From Mycobacterium aquaticum (GTDB lineage Bacteria; Actinomycetota; Actinomycetes; Mycobacteriales; Mycobacteriaceae): DNA of 44,312 bases. How positions within the stretch are numbered: the stretch's first letter is position 1; every line of letters begins with the position of its first letter. The DNA lies in the NCBI RefSeq assembly GCF_002086485.1, contig NZ_MVHF01000059.1, forward strand, positions 1 to 44,312, given 5' to 3'. Under the pieces are notes generated by a model. That model worked only from the letters and a program-made list of their open reading frames with translations, did not search any database and was not told the origin of the DNA. A program made the position numbers and the translations under genes. Below are positions 15,539 to 23,474 of the stretch, one piece after another.

Positions 15539-16240
15539 ATGACCCGGGTACTCATCGCCGACGATGACACCGTGGTGCGCGACGTGGTGCGGCGCTATCT
15601 GGAACGCGACGGGCTCGACGTCTCGGTCGCGCACGACGGCACAGAGGCCCTGCGGCTGCTGGACACCGTGCATATCGATGTCGCGGTACTCGATGTGATG
15701 ATGCCGGGTTCCGACGGCTTGTCGCTGTGCCGAGACCTGCGCCGCGACGGTGACTACAGCATGCCGGTGATCCTGCTGACCGCGCTCGGCGAGGAGGACG
15801 ACCGCATCGCCGGCCTGGAGGCCGGCGCCGACGATTATCTGACCAAGCCGTTCAGCCCCCGCGAACTCGCGTTGCGGGTGCGTTCGCTGCTGCGGCGCAG
15901 TTCCGGGCTGGTCGGGTCGGTGCCCGCGGAACTCGCCGTCGATGATCTGCGCGTATCGACCGCGGCACGCTCGGTCACCTTGGCGGGGCGGCCGGTCAGC
16001 CTGACCAACCGCGAGTTCGACCTGCTGGTGTTCCTGCTGACCAACAGCGACACCGTGTTCTCCCGCGAGGATCTGCTCAAACGGGTGTGGCGCTGGGACT
16101 TCGGCGACCTGTCGACCGTGACGGTGCACATCAAGCGGTTACGCTCCAAACTCGGTGACCGGCACCGAATACAGACCGTATGGGGGCGCGGCTACCTGTG
16201 GAGTGGTGATGAGCGCTTGCGCGAAGATCAGAGGATCTAG
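15539..16240 (+). CDS. OmpR-family response regulator
   Basis: 233 aa. The receiver domain (residues 3-115) has the acidic pair Asp8/Asp9, the phospho-acceptor Asp52 in AVLDVMMPG and Lys103 in LTKPFSPREL. The C-terminal winged helix (about 135-228) has the OmpR pattern LTNREFDLLVFLLTNSDTVF and VTVHIKRLRSKLGD, ending RIQTVWGRGYLWS. It binds DNA as a dimer after phosphorylation by the kinase encoded immediately downstream (stop and start share one base, TAGTG). Target genes are unknown; the adjacent DUF5666 lipoprotein gene is a candidate. Confidence 0.95.
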   Translation: MTRVLIADDDTVVRDVVRRYLERDGLDVSVAHDGTEALRLLDTVHIDVAVLDVMMPGSDGLSLCRDLRRDGDYSMPVILLTALGEEDDRIAGLEAGADDYLTKPFSPRELALRVRSLLRRSSGLVGSVPAELAVDDLRVSTAARSVTLAGRPVSLTNREFDLLVFLLTNSDTVFSREDLLKRVWRWDFGDLSTVTVHIKRLRSKLGDRHRIQTVWGRGYLWSGDERLREDQRI

Positions 16241-17268
16241 TGCAGAACCTCGCTGAGATCATCGGATGGGCACTGGCCTGCTCACTGCCGGTGGTGCTGG
16301 CCGGGGCGATCATCATCCGCTTCGCGCGGTCGTGGTCGCTGGCGCTGAGCATGGTGGTGCTGGTGCTGATCCCGACGCTGGCGACGTTCACGGGTGTGCT
16401 CGGCGCCAGCGGATTCATGATCACCGAGACCTTCGAGCAGACCGCCGTGGTGCTGGTGATCGTGTCGGTGGTGACCATCCCCGCGGCGGTCATGCTGGCC
16501 CGATACCAGGCCCGCCGCACGGTGTGGGAACAGGAAATTCGCGATTCCGAACGCGCGGCCGAATATTCGCGCCGCCAGTTGGTGGCGTTCGTCAGCCACG
16601 ACCTGCGTACCCCGCTGGCCGGTATCCGCGCCGTCTCGGAGGCCATCGCCGACGGCGTGGTCACCGACGATGAAGTCAGGACCCAGGCCAAACACATTGA
16701 GCAGGAATCGATCCGGCTCTCCGAGATGGTCGATGACCTCTTCGAGATGTCGAAGATCAACGCGGGTTCGGTGCAACCGGTGCGCGAGCAGGTGGCCCTC
16801 GACGAGGTGGTGGCCGACGTGATCTCGGCCCACCGGATCGCGGCAGGCCGCGCGGGCGTGCGGTTGACGGCTGAACTGCCGCCTCAGCCCGTGCGGGTAC
16901 TGGGCAGTGACCGTGCCTTGGTGCGGGTGCTGTCGAATCTGGTGGCCAACGCCATCGCGCACACACCCGACGGCGGGGCCGTGACGCTGACCCTCGGTGC
17001 GGACGCCGCCGGTGCGTGGGCACACGTCGACGACACCGGCGTCGGCATCGACGAGGCCGACCTGCCGCGCGTCTTCGACGTCGCCTACCGGGGCTCCAAC
17101 GGCCGTGTGCCCCGCGCGGATTCGTCGCTGCCCAGCGGATCGGGGCTGGGGCTGACCATCGCGGCCGGCTTGGTCCAGGCGCACGGCGGCACGCTCTCGG
17201 CACGCAACCTGGACACCGGGGCGCGGTTCGAGGTGCGCTTGCCGCTGGCGCTCGACACCGCCGAGTAG
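16240..17268 (+). CDS. Sensor histidine kinase
   Basis: 342 aa from GTG 16240. Three TM segments (about residues 5-27, 33-55 and 68-88) with almost no extracytoplasmic loop, so it probably senses within or near the membrane. Coiled linker 91-113, H-box FVSHDLRTPLAGIRAVSEAI with phosphorylated His120, then the ATPase motifs NLVANAIAHTPDGG (N-box), VDDTGVGIDEADLPRVFD (G1/F) and GSGLGLTIAAGLVQAHGG (G2). It is the partner of the regulator at 15539. No HAMP domain is evident. Confidence 0.93.
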   Translation: MQNLAEIIGWALACSLPVVLAGAIIIRFARSWSLALSMVVLVLIPTLATFTGVLGASGFMITETFEQTAVVLVIVSVVTIPAAVMLARYQARRTVWEQEIRDSERAAEYSRRQLVAFVSHDLRTPLAGIRAVSEAIADGVVTDDEVRTQAKHIEQESIRLSEMVDDLFEMSKINAGSVQPVREQVALDEVVADVISAHRIAAGRAGVRLTAELPPQPVRVLGSDRALVRVLSNLVANAIAHTPDGGAVTLTLGADAAGAWAHVDDTGVGIDEADLPRVFDVAYRGSNGRVPRADSSLPSGSGLGLTIAAGLVQAHGGTLSARNLDTGARFEVRLPLALDTAE

Positions 17269-17334
17269 CGCACACTCATCGGATTCATATCCACGGCTGA
17301 GCTGATCGACAGCTGCGACGCGGACCGTGGCCAC

Positions 17335-18027
17335 ATGCTCATCACATCCCGCTCGTCGCGCTACATCGTCGTCACCCTCGCCGGATTCGCCGCGCTCTCG
17401 TTGGCCGCCTGCGGCTCGTCGAGCACATCGTCCGCTCCCAGCTCCGCGACCATCGGCTCGACGTCGACGTCGGCCGTCGCCGGTCCCCCGCCCGCAACCG
17501 GTGGACACAACGGCAAGGACCGGGTGGACGGCCTGGTCAGCGCCGTATCGGGCGGCACGGTGACCGTGACAGGACGGCAGGGCCCGGCCACCGTGAACAT
17601 CACCGGATCAACGCACATCGTCCAGCTCAGCGCAGCGCAGCTCACCGACGTCACCCAGGGCGAGTGCATCCAGGTCCATCCGACCAAGGACAGCGGCACC
17701 GCCGCGGCAGTCGTCATCGCGCAGAACGCCGGGACCCAATGCGGACACAAGGGCGGCGATCAGCAACACGGCGTCGCCGGAACCGTCACTTCGGTGAATG
17801 GCAACTCGATCGTGGTCACCGAGGCCGACAACAGCACCGCAACGGTGACAGTGACCGCCAACACCCGATACGAAAAGCGTTCGGGCGCAGATTCTTCGGT
17901 GGTCGCCACCGGTGTTTGCCTGGCCGCCCACGGCACCAAGGACAGCAGCGGCGTGCTGCAGGCCAGTGGTGCGACGGTTCGGCCCGCCACCAACGGCAGC
18001 TGTGGCGGCGGGCGCCCGCAACACTAA
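17335..18027 (+). CDS. DUF5666-type lipoprotein with two repeats
   Basis: 230 aa. Signal peptide with lipobox LAAC (Cys26), then a Ser/Thr/Pro-rich linker to about residue 55. Two similar beta-rich modules follow: DGLVSAVSGGTVTVTGRQGPAT (about 64-85) and GTVTSVNGNSIVVTEADNST (about 147-166), each with a downstream Cys-containing segment (ECIQVHPTKDSG; VCLAAHGTKDSSG). This matches the DUF5666 fold of exported actinobacterial proteins. It lies 66 bp after the sensor kinase and may belong to its regulon. The end overlaps the convergent monooxygenase gene by 4 bp. Function unknown. Confidence 0.8.
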   Translation: MLITSRSSRYIVVTLAGFAALSLAACGSSSTSSAPSSATIGSTSTSAVAGPPPATGGHNGKDRVDGLVSAVSGGTVTVTGRQGPATVNITGSTHIVQLSAAQLTDVTQGECIQVHPTKDSGTAAAVVIAQNAGTQCGHKGGDQQHGVAGTVTSVNGNSIVVTEADNSTATVTVTANTRYEKRSGADSSVVATGVCLAAHGTKDSSGVLQASGATVRPATNGSCGGGRPQH

Positions 18028-19151
18028 TCGGGCAGGCTGTTGCTCAGCCGTTCCGTGGCCGCCACGTAGTCCTCGATGAACTCGCGGACGACCTCACGCG
18101 CCGGCTTCACCTTGTTCATCAGCCCGACACCCTGCCCGACGAAGTAGGTCGCCAGTGCTTGGGCACCCGGATGGCCTTGTGCGGCAAGTACATCGATGCG
18201 GCGGATGACGGGCTCGGCGAGCATGTTCTGCAGCGGGAGCGGAAGTGTCTGGTGTCCAGCAGGATTCGGCTGCCACGCGTCGGTCCATTCGGAGACCAGC
18301 TGGCGCGCAGGCTTGCCGGTGCGGCCCGTCGACCGCACGGTGTCGCGCGACGTCGCGGCGAGCATCTTCTGCACGGTGTGCGGCGCCGTCTCGGCCTCCT
18401 CGGTGGTCAGCCACACCGATCCCGTCCAGGCGCCGGCGGCCCCCATCGCGACGGCGGCCGCCATCTGCCTACCGGTCACGATGCCGCCCGCGGCCAAAAC
18501 GGGAATGCTGCTGCCCGCCTCGGCCAGCGCTTCGAGGACTTCGGGGACCAGCACCAGTGTCGACACCTCACCGCAGTGGCCGCCGGCCTCGGTGCCCTGC
18601 GCGATGATCATGTCGACGCCGGCGTGCACCTGTTTGACGGCGTGCTCGCGGGCACCCACCAGGGCCGCGACGGGAACACCGCGGTCACGCCCCGCTTCGA
18701 TCATGTAATCCGGCGGCACACCGAGCGCATTGGCGATCAGCTTGATCGGATGGCTCAGCGCGACCTCGAGCAACTCCTGCCCGGTGTCCCCCGACAACGA
18801 CGAACCACCCAGCCGCGGGTTGGGATCGGGCTCGATGCCGTGCTGGGCGAGCAGTTGCGCCACGAAATCGCGGTATTCACCCGGGATTCGGTCCGCCAGC
18901 TGGCTGCGCGACAGGTGCTCGCCCTTGCCCTCGAATTTCGCCGGGACGATGATGTCGGCGCCATACGGCTTACCGCCCACGTGCTGGTCGATCCAGGTCA
19001 GTTCGCGGTCCAGTTGCTCGGGCGTGTAGGCGGTGGCACCGAGCACGCCGAAGCCTCCGGCGTTGGTCACCGCGGCCACGACGTCACGGCAGTGACTGAA
19101 GGCGAAGAGCGGAAAGTCGATGCCGAACTGCTCACAGATGGCGGGTTTCAC
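18024..19151 (-). CDS. Nitronate monooxygenase / 2-nitropropane dioxygenase-like FMN protein
   Basis: About 375 aa TIM-barrel flavoprotein. FSHCRDVVAAVTNAGGFGVLGA near the N-terminus, QGTEAGGHCG and VLAAGGIVTGRQMAAAVAMGAAGAWTGSVWL (FMN phosphate binding) are the family motifs. The catalytic histidine of class I enzymes fits the GGHCG segment. Expected reaction: flavin-dependent oxidation of alkyl nitronates; related mycobacterial proteins may instead act on other enol or acyl-CoA substrates. Start: adjacent GTGs at 19154 and 19151; 19151 is preferred because a -10 hexamer ends 6 nt upstream of it. Confidence 0.85.
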   Translation of the reverse strand: MKPAICEQFGIDFPLFAFSHCRDVVAAVTNAGGFGVLGATAYTPEQLDRELTWIDQHVGGKPYGADIIVPAKFEGKGEHLSRSQLADRIPGEYRDFVAQLLAQHGIEPDPNPRLGGSSLSGDTGQELLEVALSHPIKLIANALGVPPDYMIEAGRDRGVPVAALVGAREHAVKQVHAGVDMIIAQGTEAGGHCGEVSTLVLVPEVLEALAEAGSSIPVLAAGGIVTGRQMAAAVAMGAAGAWTGSVWLTTEEAETAPHTVQKMLAATSRDTVRSTGRTGKPARQLVSEWTDAWQPNPAGHQTLPLPLQNMLAEPVIRRIDVLAAQGHPGAQALATYFVGQGVGLMNKVKPAREVVREFIEDYVAATERLSNSLPD

Positions 19152-19157
19152 CACGTC

Positions 19158-19187
19158 AGTATTGCCACGTGGAGTTGACGGGTGTCA
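19158..19187 (-). promoter_or_regulatory. Promoter of the nitronate monooxygenase gene
   Basis: Read on the minus strand: TTGACA (19188 side, 19183-19188) and AATACT (19158-19163) with 19 nt between, followed by 6 nt and the GTG at 19151. A leaderless SigA-type promoter; the spacing is slightly long. Confidence 0.4.
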
Positions 19188-19212
19188 AGAGTGGGCGAGC
19201 ATTGCCAAAGGC

Positions 19213-19274
19213 CCGCGAGTGTGCCGGGTCTGCGAAAAATCGGCCGTTTTCTCGCAGAGGATTCACACTCGCGG
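19213..19274. repeat. Intergenic palindrome, family B
   Basis: Perfect 11-bp outer arms, CCGCGAGTGTG (19213-19223) with its complement at 19264-19274. An inner stem (CTGCGAAAAA, 19230-19239, with TTTTCTCGCAG, 19247-19257) has one bulge. It begins 2 bp after the stop of the epimerase gene, so it may also serve as terminator of the mtnP operon. Its structure resembles intergenic palindromes scattered in mycobacterial genomes. Confidence 0.7.
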
Positions 19275-19275
19275 A

Positions 19276-20307
19276 TCACACCCGCAGCGGCGCGAACGCG
19301 AACTCCCCTAAGCCGTCACGCGGATCGATCGCGGCCCGGAACCCCAATGTCTGCACCGCATGCGCAGGCGAGGCCACGATGTGCCGGACGTCCCCGCTGC
19401 GGTATTGACCGGTGATGACGGGCGGCTGTGCCCCGCGGGCCTCGCACAGCCGGGTCGCCACGTCCATGATCGAGATGGGCCGCCCCGAGCAGACGTTGAA
19501 CGCGTTGAAGCCCTCCAGCCCGGCGTCGACCGCGGCGACGTTGGCGGCCGCGACATCGTCGACGTGCACGAAATCGCGCATCTGCCCGCCATCTTCGAAA
19601 ACCCTTGGCTGGTGGCCGGATTCGAGCTGCGATCGGAAGATGGCCGCGACGCCCGAGTACGGGGTGTCGCGCGGCATGTTGGGCCCGTAGACGTTGTGAT
19701 AGCGCAGCGCAACCACCGACCCGGCGCCGGACTCCACCCAGGCCAGCGCGAAATGCTCCTGCGCGGTCTTGCTTGCGGCGTACAGACTGCGGGGGCGCAA
19801 CGGCGCATCCTCGCCGACGAGGCGCCACCGCAACGGTTCTCCGCCGATCGGGCAGCGATGCTCGAACACTCCCGCGTCCAGATCCGCGCGGGTACGTGGC
19901 GTGGGGTCGACCGGCCCGTGCTCGGGGCAGTCGTAGCCGCCCTGCCCGTACACCACCATCGACGATGCGAGCACCAGCCGCGTGCAGCCCGCGGCATACA
20001 TCTCGGCGAGCAGCACCGCCGTGCCGAAGTCGTTGTGCCCGGCGTACGCCGGCGCGTCGGCGGCATCGACCCCGGCCCCGACCACGGCAGCCTGGTGGCA
20101 CACCACGTCAATGCCACTGAGCAGCGGTTTCAGCGCATCGCGGTCCCGGATGTCGACCAGGTGACACTGCGGCGGAGGTTCGGCGCCGGGGCCGTGCGCG
20201 GCGGGCAGCATGGCGTCGGCGGCGACGACCTCGTGGCCCGCGGACCGCAACGCGACCGCGATGCGGGACCCGATGAAACCTGCTGCGCCGGTGAGCAGAA
20301 CCTTCAC
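19276..20307 (-). CDS. NAD-dependent epimerase/dehydratase (GalE3-like)
   Basis: 343 aa from GTG 20307, extended SDR fold. NAD-binding GAAGFIGSR at residues 7-15, active-site YAASK preceded by a serine in VLASSMVVYG, and RYHNVYGPNMPRDTPYSGVA typical of nucleotide-sugar epimerases. Position next to mtnP matches M. tuberculosis Rv0536 (galE3). It probably acts on a UDP- or dTDP-sugar; the C-terminus (PRDGLGEFAF) suits a sugar-nucleotide reductase or epimerase. The start overlaps the mtnP stop by GTGA, so translation is coupled. The true substrate is not known. Confidence 0.85.
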   Translation of the reverse strand: MKVLLTGAAGFIGSRIAVALRSAGHEVVAADAMLPAAHGPGAEPPPQCHLVDIRDRDALKPLLSGIDVVCHQAAVVGAGVDAADAPAYAGHNDFGTAVLLAEMYAAGCTRLVLASSMVVYGQGGYDCPEHGPVDPTPRTRADLDAGVFEHRCPIGGEPLRWRLVGEDAPLRPRSLYAASKTAQEHFALAWVESGAGSVVALRYHNVYGPNMPRDTPYSGVAAIFRSQLESGHQPRVFEDGGQMRDFVHVDDVAAANVAAVDAGLEGFNAFNVCSGRPISIMDVATRLCEARGAQPPVITGQYRSGDVRHIVASPAHAVQTLGFRAAIDPRDGLGEFAFAPLRV

Positions 20308-21080
20308 GGCAACTCGAAAGGCAGCTTCACCCCGTCATGGGCCAGGCAGTGGGTGCACGTGCGCTCGACGTCGACGGCCTCGAGAGCCTCGTGCACCAAC
20401 TTCTTGAACGGCACGATGTTCCGTTCGAATTCGGCGAACACGTCGACCGCTCTCACCCCTTCGCCGCTTTCGATGCCAGCGTCCAGATCGGTCACCAAAG
20501 CGATGGCGGCATAACACATTTCGAGTTCACGTGCCAGCACCGCCTCCGGGTAACCGGTCATGTTGACCAACCGGAAGCCCTGGCCCGCGAACCACTGGCT
20601 CTCCGCACGCGTCGAGAAGCGCGGCCCCTGGATCACCACCATGGTGCCGCCGTCGACCACACCGGGCAGCCCGGCCGCCGCCGCACGCAGCGTCGGACAG
20701 TAGGGATCGGCGAAACTCACATGGATGCCGCCGGAATCGAAATAAGTGTCGGGGCGCGCGCTGGTGCGGTCGACCAGTTGATCGGGCACCACCATCGACC
20801 CCGGACCGAGGTCAGGGGTCAAGCTACCGACCGCGCACGGCCCGAAGATGCGTCGCACCCCCAGGGCCCGCAGCGCCCACATGTTCGCCCGGTACGGCAC
20901 GGTGTGCGGCGAATACTCGTGATTCACACCGTGTCTCGGGAGAAACGCGACCTCATGCTGGCCGACGGTGCCGACTGTGATGGGTGCGCTGGGAGCGCCG
21001 TACGGCGTGTCCACGCTGACACTGCGCGCGTCCGCGGAGAAAAATGTGTAGAAGCCGCTACCGCCGACGACTCCGAGCAC
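20304..21080 (-). CDS. mtnP: S-methyl-5'-thioadenosine phosphorylase
   Basis: 258 aa from GTG 21080, nucleoside phosphorylase family PNP/MTAP type. The phosphate loop VVGGSGFYTF, PRHGVNHEYSPHTVPYRANMW (conserved His/Arg), FGPCAVGSL, VVIQGPRFSTRAES and NMTGYPEAVLARELEMCYAAI are all present. TDLDAG near the end replaces the usual TDYD; the two aspartates that select 6-aminopurines are kept. It cleaves methylthioadenosine, a by-product of polyamine or other SAM-dependent reactions, to adenine and methylthioribose phosphate. The start shares a base with the stop of the upstream gene (TAGTG). Confidence 0.93.
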   Translation of the reverse strand: MLGVVGGSGFYTFFSADARSVSVDTPYGAPSAPITVGTVGQHEVAFLPRHGVNHEYSPHTVPYRANMWALRALGVRRIFGPCAVGSLTPDLGPGSMVVPDQLVDRTSARPDTYFDSGGIHVSFADPYCPTLRAAAAGLPGVVDGGTMVVIQGPRFSTRAESQWFAGQGFRLVNMTGYPEAVLARELEMCYAAIALVTDLDAGIESGEGVRAVDVFAEFERNIVPFKKLVHEALEAVDVERTCTHCLAHDGVKLPFELP

Positions 21081-21391
21081 TAGTCGGTCTTGTCGCCGAG
21101 GTCCTGGGTTTCGGGAACGTCGGTGGGCTTGACCTCGACGACGTCCTCTTCGACGTCTTCGACGTCCGCGGGGGCGTCCACGTCGAGATCGTCATCGAGC
21201 TGGGCCCGGGCCTTGCGCGCACTGTCGCGGATCTCGAACGCATCGGTGGCCAGGCCGCCGATGGCCGCCGCCACGTCCTTGACCGCCGTCGTGATGATGT
21301 GGGTCACCTCACCCACGGTCGACGCCACGGCCTCGACGGATTCCTGCAGCACATCCTTGCTGATCTCAGTCTTGCTGAGCCGGTCATTCAT
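21080..21391 (-). CDS. Acidic hypothetical protein, first gene of the mtnP operon
   Basis: 103 aa from ATG 21391. The N-terminal two thirds form an amphipathic helix (VLQESVEAVASTVGEVTHII, then TTAVKDVAAAIGGLATDAFEIRD split by a glycine pair). The C-terminal third is strongly acidic (DDDLDVDAPADVEDVEEDVV). No family with known function is recognised; it looks like a conserved mycobacterial small protein. Leaderless promoter at 21398-21403. It is coupled to mtnP by a TAGTG overlap. Divergent from menA with about 47 bp between the start codons. Confidence 0.78.
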   Translation of the reverse strand: MNDRLSKTEISKDVLQESVEAVASTVGEVTHIITTAVKDVAAAIGGLATDAFEIRDSARKARAQLDDDLDVDAPADVEDVEEDVVEVKPTDVPETQDLGDKTD

Positions 21392-21397
21392 GCCGCC

Positions 21398-21403
21398 AGT
21401 GTA
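21398..21403 (-). promoter_or_regulatory. -10 element of the 103-aa protein-mtnP-epimerase operon
   Basis: On the minus strand TACACT, 6 nt before the ATG at 21391. It lies back to back with the menA promoter. Confidence 0.55.
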
Positions 21404-21425
21404 GGTCGGGTTCCTGGAGTCCTCA

Positions 21426-21431
21426 TACGAT
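21426..21431 (+). promoter_or_regulatory. -10 element of menA
   Basis: TACGAT followed by 7 nt and the GTG at 21439. The upstream in-frame ATG at 21430 overlaps this hexamer, so it could not be translated from this transcript. Confidence 0.5.
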
Positions 21432-21438
21432 GGCGATC

Positions 21439-22320
21439 GTGGCCAGTTTCGCTCAATGGATCGAGGGCGCCCGGCCCCGCACCTTGCCCAACGCCGTGTC
21501 CCCCGTGATCGCCGGGACCGGTGCGGCGGCGTGGCTCGGCGCGGCGGTGTGGTGGAAGGCGCTGCTGGCCCTGGCCGTCGCGGTGGCCCTGATCATCGGC
21601 GTCAACTACGCCAACGACTACTCCGACGGCATCCGCGGCACCGACGACGTGCGATCCGGCCCGCTGCGACTGGTCGGCTCCCGGTTGGCGTCACCCCGCG
21701 CAGTCCTGACAGCGGCGCTTTCGAGTCTGGCGGTGGGCGCCGTCACGGGCCTGGCGCTCGCCGCGGTGAGCGCGCCGTGGCTGATCGCCGTTGGCGCGGT
21801 GTGTATCGCCGGAGCGTGGCTCTATACCGGCGGCAAGAAGCCCTACGGCTACCTCGGGCTCGGCGAGATCGCGGTCTTCATCTTCTTCGGCCTGGTGGCC
21901 GTGCTGGGCACGCAGTACACCCAGGCGCTGCGGATCGATTGGGTCGGCGTGGTGATGGCCGTGGTGGTGGGCTCGTTGTCGTCGGCCGTGCTGGTCGCGA
22001 ACAATCTGCGCGACATCCCGACCGACGCGGAGTCCGGCAAGATCACGCTGGCCGTGCGGCTGGGTGATGCCCGCACACGGGTGCTCTACCAGGTGCTGCT
22101 GGGCGTGGCGCTGGTCGGGACGCTGGCGCTGAGCGCCGCCACCCCGTGGTGCCTGGTGGGTCTGCTCGCCACGCCGCTCGCGGTGCGCGCGGCCCGGCCC
22201 GTGCTCGGAGGCAGCGGGGGCGCCGCGCTGATCCCCGTGCTACGCGACACCGGGCTCACCATGCTGGTATGGGCCGTTGCGGTGTCTTTGGCCGTGGGTT
22301 TGGCGGGCGCCGGTTTCTAG
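21439..22320 (+). CDS. menA: 1,4-dihydroxy-2-naphthoate polyprenyltransferase MenA
   Basis: 293 aa, UbiA-type membrane prenyltransferase that attaches the polyprenyl tail to 1,4-dihydroxy-2-naphthoate, the committed membrane step of menaquinone synthesis. First Asp-rich motif NYANDYSDG (about 58-66 from the GTG), second motif NNLRDIPTD (about 189-197), and GARPRTLPNAVSPVIAG at the N-terminus. Eight to nine hydrophobic segments. Start at GTG 21439 giving VASFAQWIEGARP, which agrees with the M. tuberculosis protein beginning MASFAQW; supported by the -10 hexamer. A palindromic repeat begins 2 bp after the stop. Confidence 0.96.
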   Translation: MASFAQWIEGARPRTLPNAVSPVIAGTGAAAWLGAAVWWKALLALAVAVALIIGVNYANDYSDGIRGTDDVRSGPLRLVGSRLASPRAVLTAALSSLAVGAVTGLALAAVSAPWLIAVGAVCIAGAWLYTGGKKPYGYLGLGEIAVFIFFGLVAVLGTQYTQALRIDWVGVVMAVVVGSLSSAVLVANNLRDIPTDAESGKITLAVRLGDARTRVLYQVLLGVALVGTLALSAATPWCLVGLLATPLAVRAARPVLGGSGGAALIPVLRDTGLTMLVWAVAVSLAVGLAGAGF

Positions 22321-22321
22321 G

Positions 22322-22380
22322 GCGAACAGACACTGCGGTACGCGACACGCCGCGTTTCCGGTACCGCCACGACTGCTCGC
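22322..22380 (+). repeat. Palindromic repeat family A, copy 1
   Basis: 59 bp, imperfect 20-nt arms (22322-22341 and 22361-22380, 15 of 20 pairing) around the core CGACACGCCG (22343-22352). Starts 2 bp after the menA stop. Copies 2 (23365-23422, inverted) and 3 (32925-32984) share the ends CGARCAGAC / CTGCTCG and the core. Confidence 0.75.
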
Positions 22381-22458
22381 CGAAAAAATCCGGCAGGTTA
22401 TCCACAGATTGGACCTGGGCTCTTCAATCGCAGGCGGTAAGACGGTCAGCATCAACGG

Positions 22459-23355
22459 GTGCCCAGAGCTGCAATCGATCTCGAGGACTTCTTTGCCGCC
22501 AACGGCGGTGTGGCCACCACTGCACAGTTGCGGTCGGTCATGTCGCGCAAGACGCTTGCGGCGCTTGTGCACTCAGGGCAGATCCTGCGCGTCTGCCGCG
22601 GCGTGTACTCCGACCATGTCCCCGACACGATCGATCGACTTGCGGCCTTGGACCTCCTGACCTCGATGCCGATCGTGGCCTGCATGAACACCGCTGCCGC
22701 ACTCTATGGCTTCGACACCGAGCACGACGACCGCATTCACATCCTCGATCCCGGCCTGCGGATCCGCCCCGCCGACGGGCTGATGGTGCATCAACGTGTC
22801 GGCGCACCGTTGAAAAGAGTCTCCGGCCGGCTGGCGACAAGCCCGGCGTGGACGGCCGTCGAACTCGCCCGCACCCTACGCCGACCGCGGGCGCTTGCCG
22901 TCCTTGATGCCGCGCTGCACGTCGGAGCTTGCAGCACCGAAGAATTGGCGTCCGCGGTGCGGGAACAGAAGGGCCGCAGGGGCATCGTTGCGGTGCGAGA
23001 CCTGTTGGTTCACGCCGACGCTCGCGCCGAGTCGCCGATGGAAAGCGAGATGCGGCTGGTGTTCATCGACTGGTGCGTGCCGACGCCGGAGCTGCAATAC
23101 GAGATCATCGACCGCCACGGTGAGCGCTGGCGCGTGGACTTCGCCTGGCCCGACGCGAAACTGGCCGCCGAATACGACAGCGTGGCATGGCACGCCACAC
23201 CCGAAGGCTTCAAACACGACCGGCTCAAGGCCGCCCGGCTGCAGGAGTGTGGCTGGCGCACGGTCTCCGCGACGGGCGATGACATCCGCAGGCGTCCCGA
23301 AGAATTGGTGCGCCGGGTGATGTGGCACCTCGACGACGCCGCACTTGCCGGCTGA
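22459..23355 (+). CDS. AbiEi-like winged-helix protein with DUF559 nuclease-like domain
   Basis: 298 aa from GTG 22459. Residues 8-60 resemble the AbiEi antitoxin N-terminal winged helix (FFAANGGVATTAQLRS, then HSGQILRVCRGVY), as in type IV toxin-antitoxin systems. The C-terminal region (about 190-295) has the DUF559/Vsr-like PD-(D/E)xK layout: Glu195/197, Asp227 in RVDFAW, Glu238 in LAAEYDS and His245. No AbiEii-type nucleotidyltransferase toxin lies beside it, so it is an orphan. It may be a nuclease with a DNA-binding domain, or a regulator. Weak ribosome site. Two inverted copies of a palindromic repeat flank it, suggesting separate acquisition. Confidence 0.8.
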   Translation: MPRAAIDLEDFFAANGGVATTAQLRSVMSRKTLAALVHSGQILRVCRGVYSDHVPDTIDRLAALDLLTSMPIVACMNTAAALYGFDTEHDDRIHILDPGLRIRPADGLMVHQRVGAPLKRVSGRLATSPAWTAVELARTLRRPRALAVLDAALHVGACSTEELASAVREQKGRRGIVAVRDLLVHADARAESPMESEMRLVFIDWCVPTPELQYEIIDRHGERWRVDFAWPDAKLAAEYDSVAWHATPEGFKHDRLKAARLQECGWRTVSATGDDIRRRPEELVRRVMWHLDDAALAG

Positions 23356-23364
23356 TTCCCCGCA

Positions 23365-23422
23365 CGAGCAGACAGCTAGGTACGCGAAAACCGGCGTGTC
23401 GGGGGACCTGAGTGTCTGTTCG
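23365..23422 (-). repeat. Palindromic repeat family A, copy 2 (inverted)
   Basis: 58 bp with 17-nt arms (23365-23381 and 23406-23422), nearly fully complementary, and the core on the minus strand (23392-23401). It is in opposite orientation to copy 1; together they bracket the AbiEi/DUF559 gene. Confidence 0.75.
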
Positions 23423-23474
23423 GCGATATCGAAGTAACGTTGCTCCTCGACCGGCCGACCGTCTGGAGACGCGC

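Noticed and set aside
17664..19178. Plus-strand frame of 504 codons
   Set aside because: Shadow of the DUF5666 lipoprotein and the nitronate monooxygenase; low-complexity Arg/His/Gly composition and no domain.
22322..22380. Repeat copy 1 as a simple menA terminator
   Set aside because: It has no U-rich tail and shares its sequence with two other copies, one inside a coding region, so it is better described as a repeat element.
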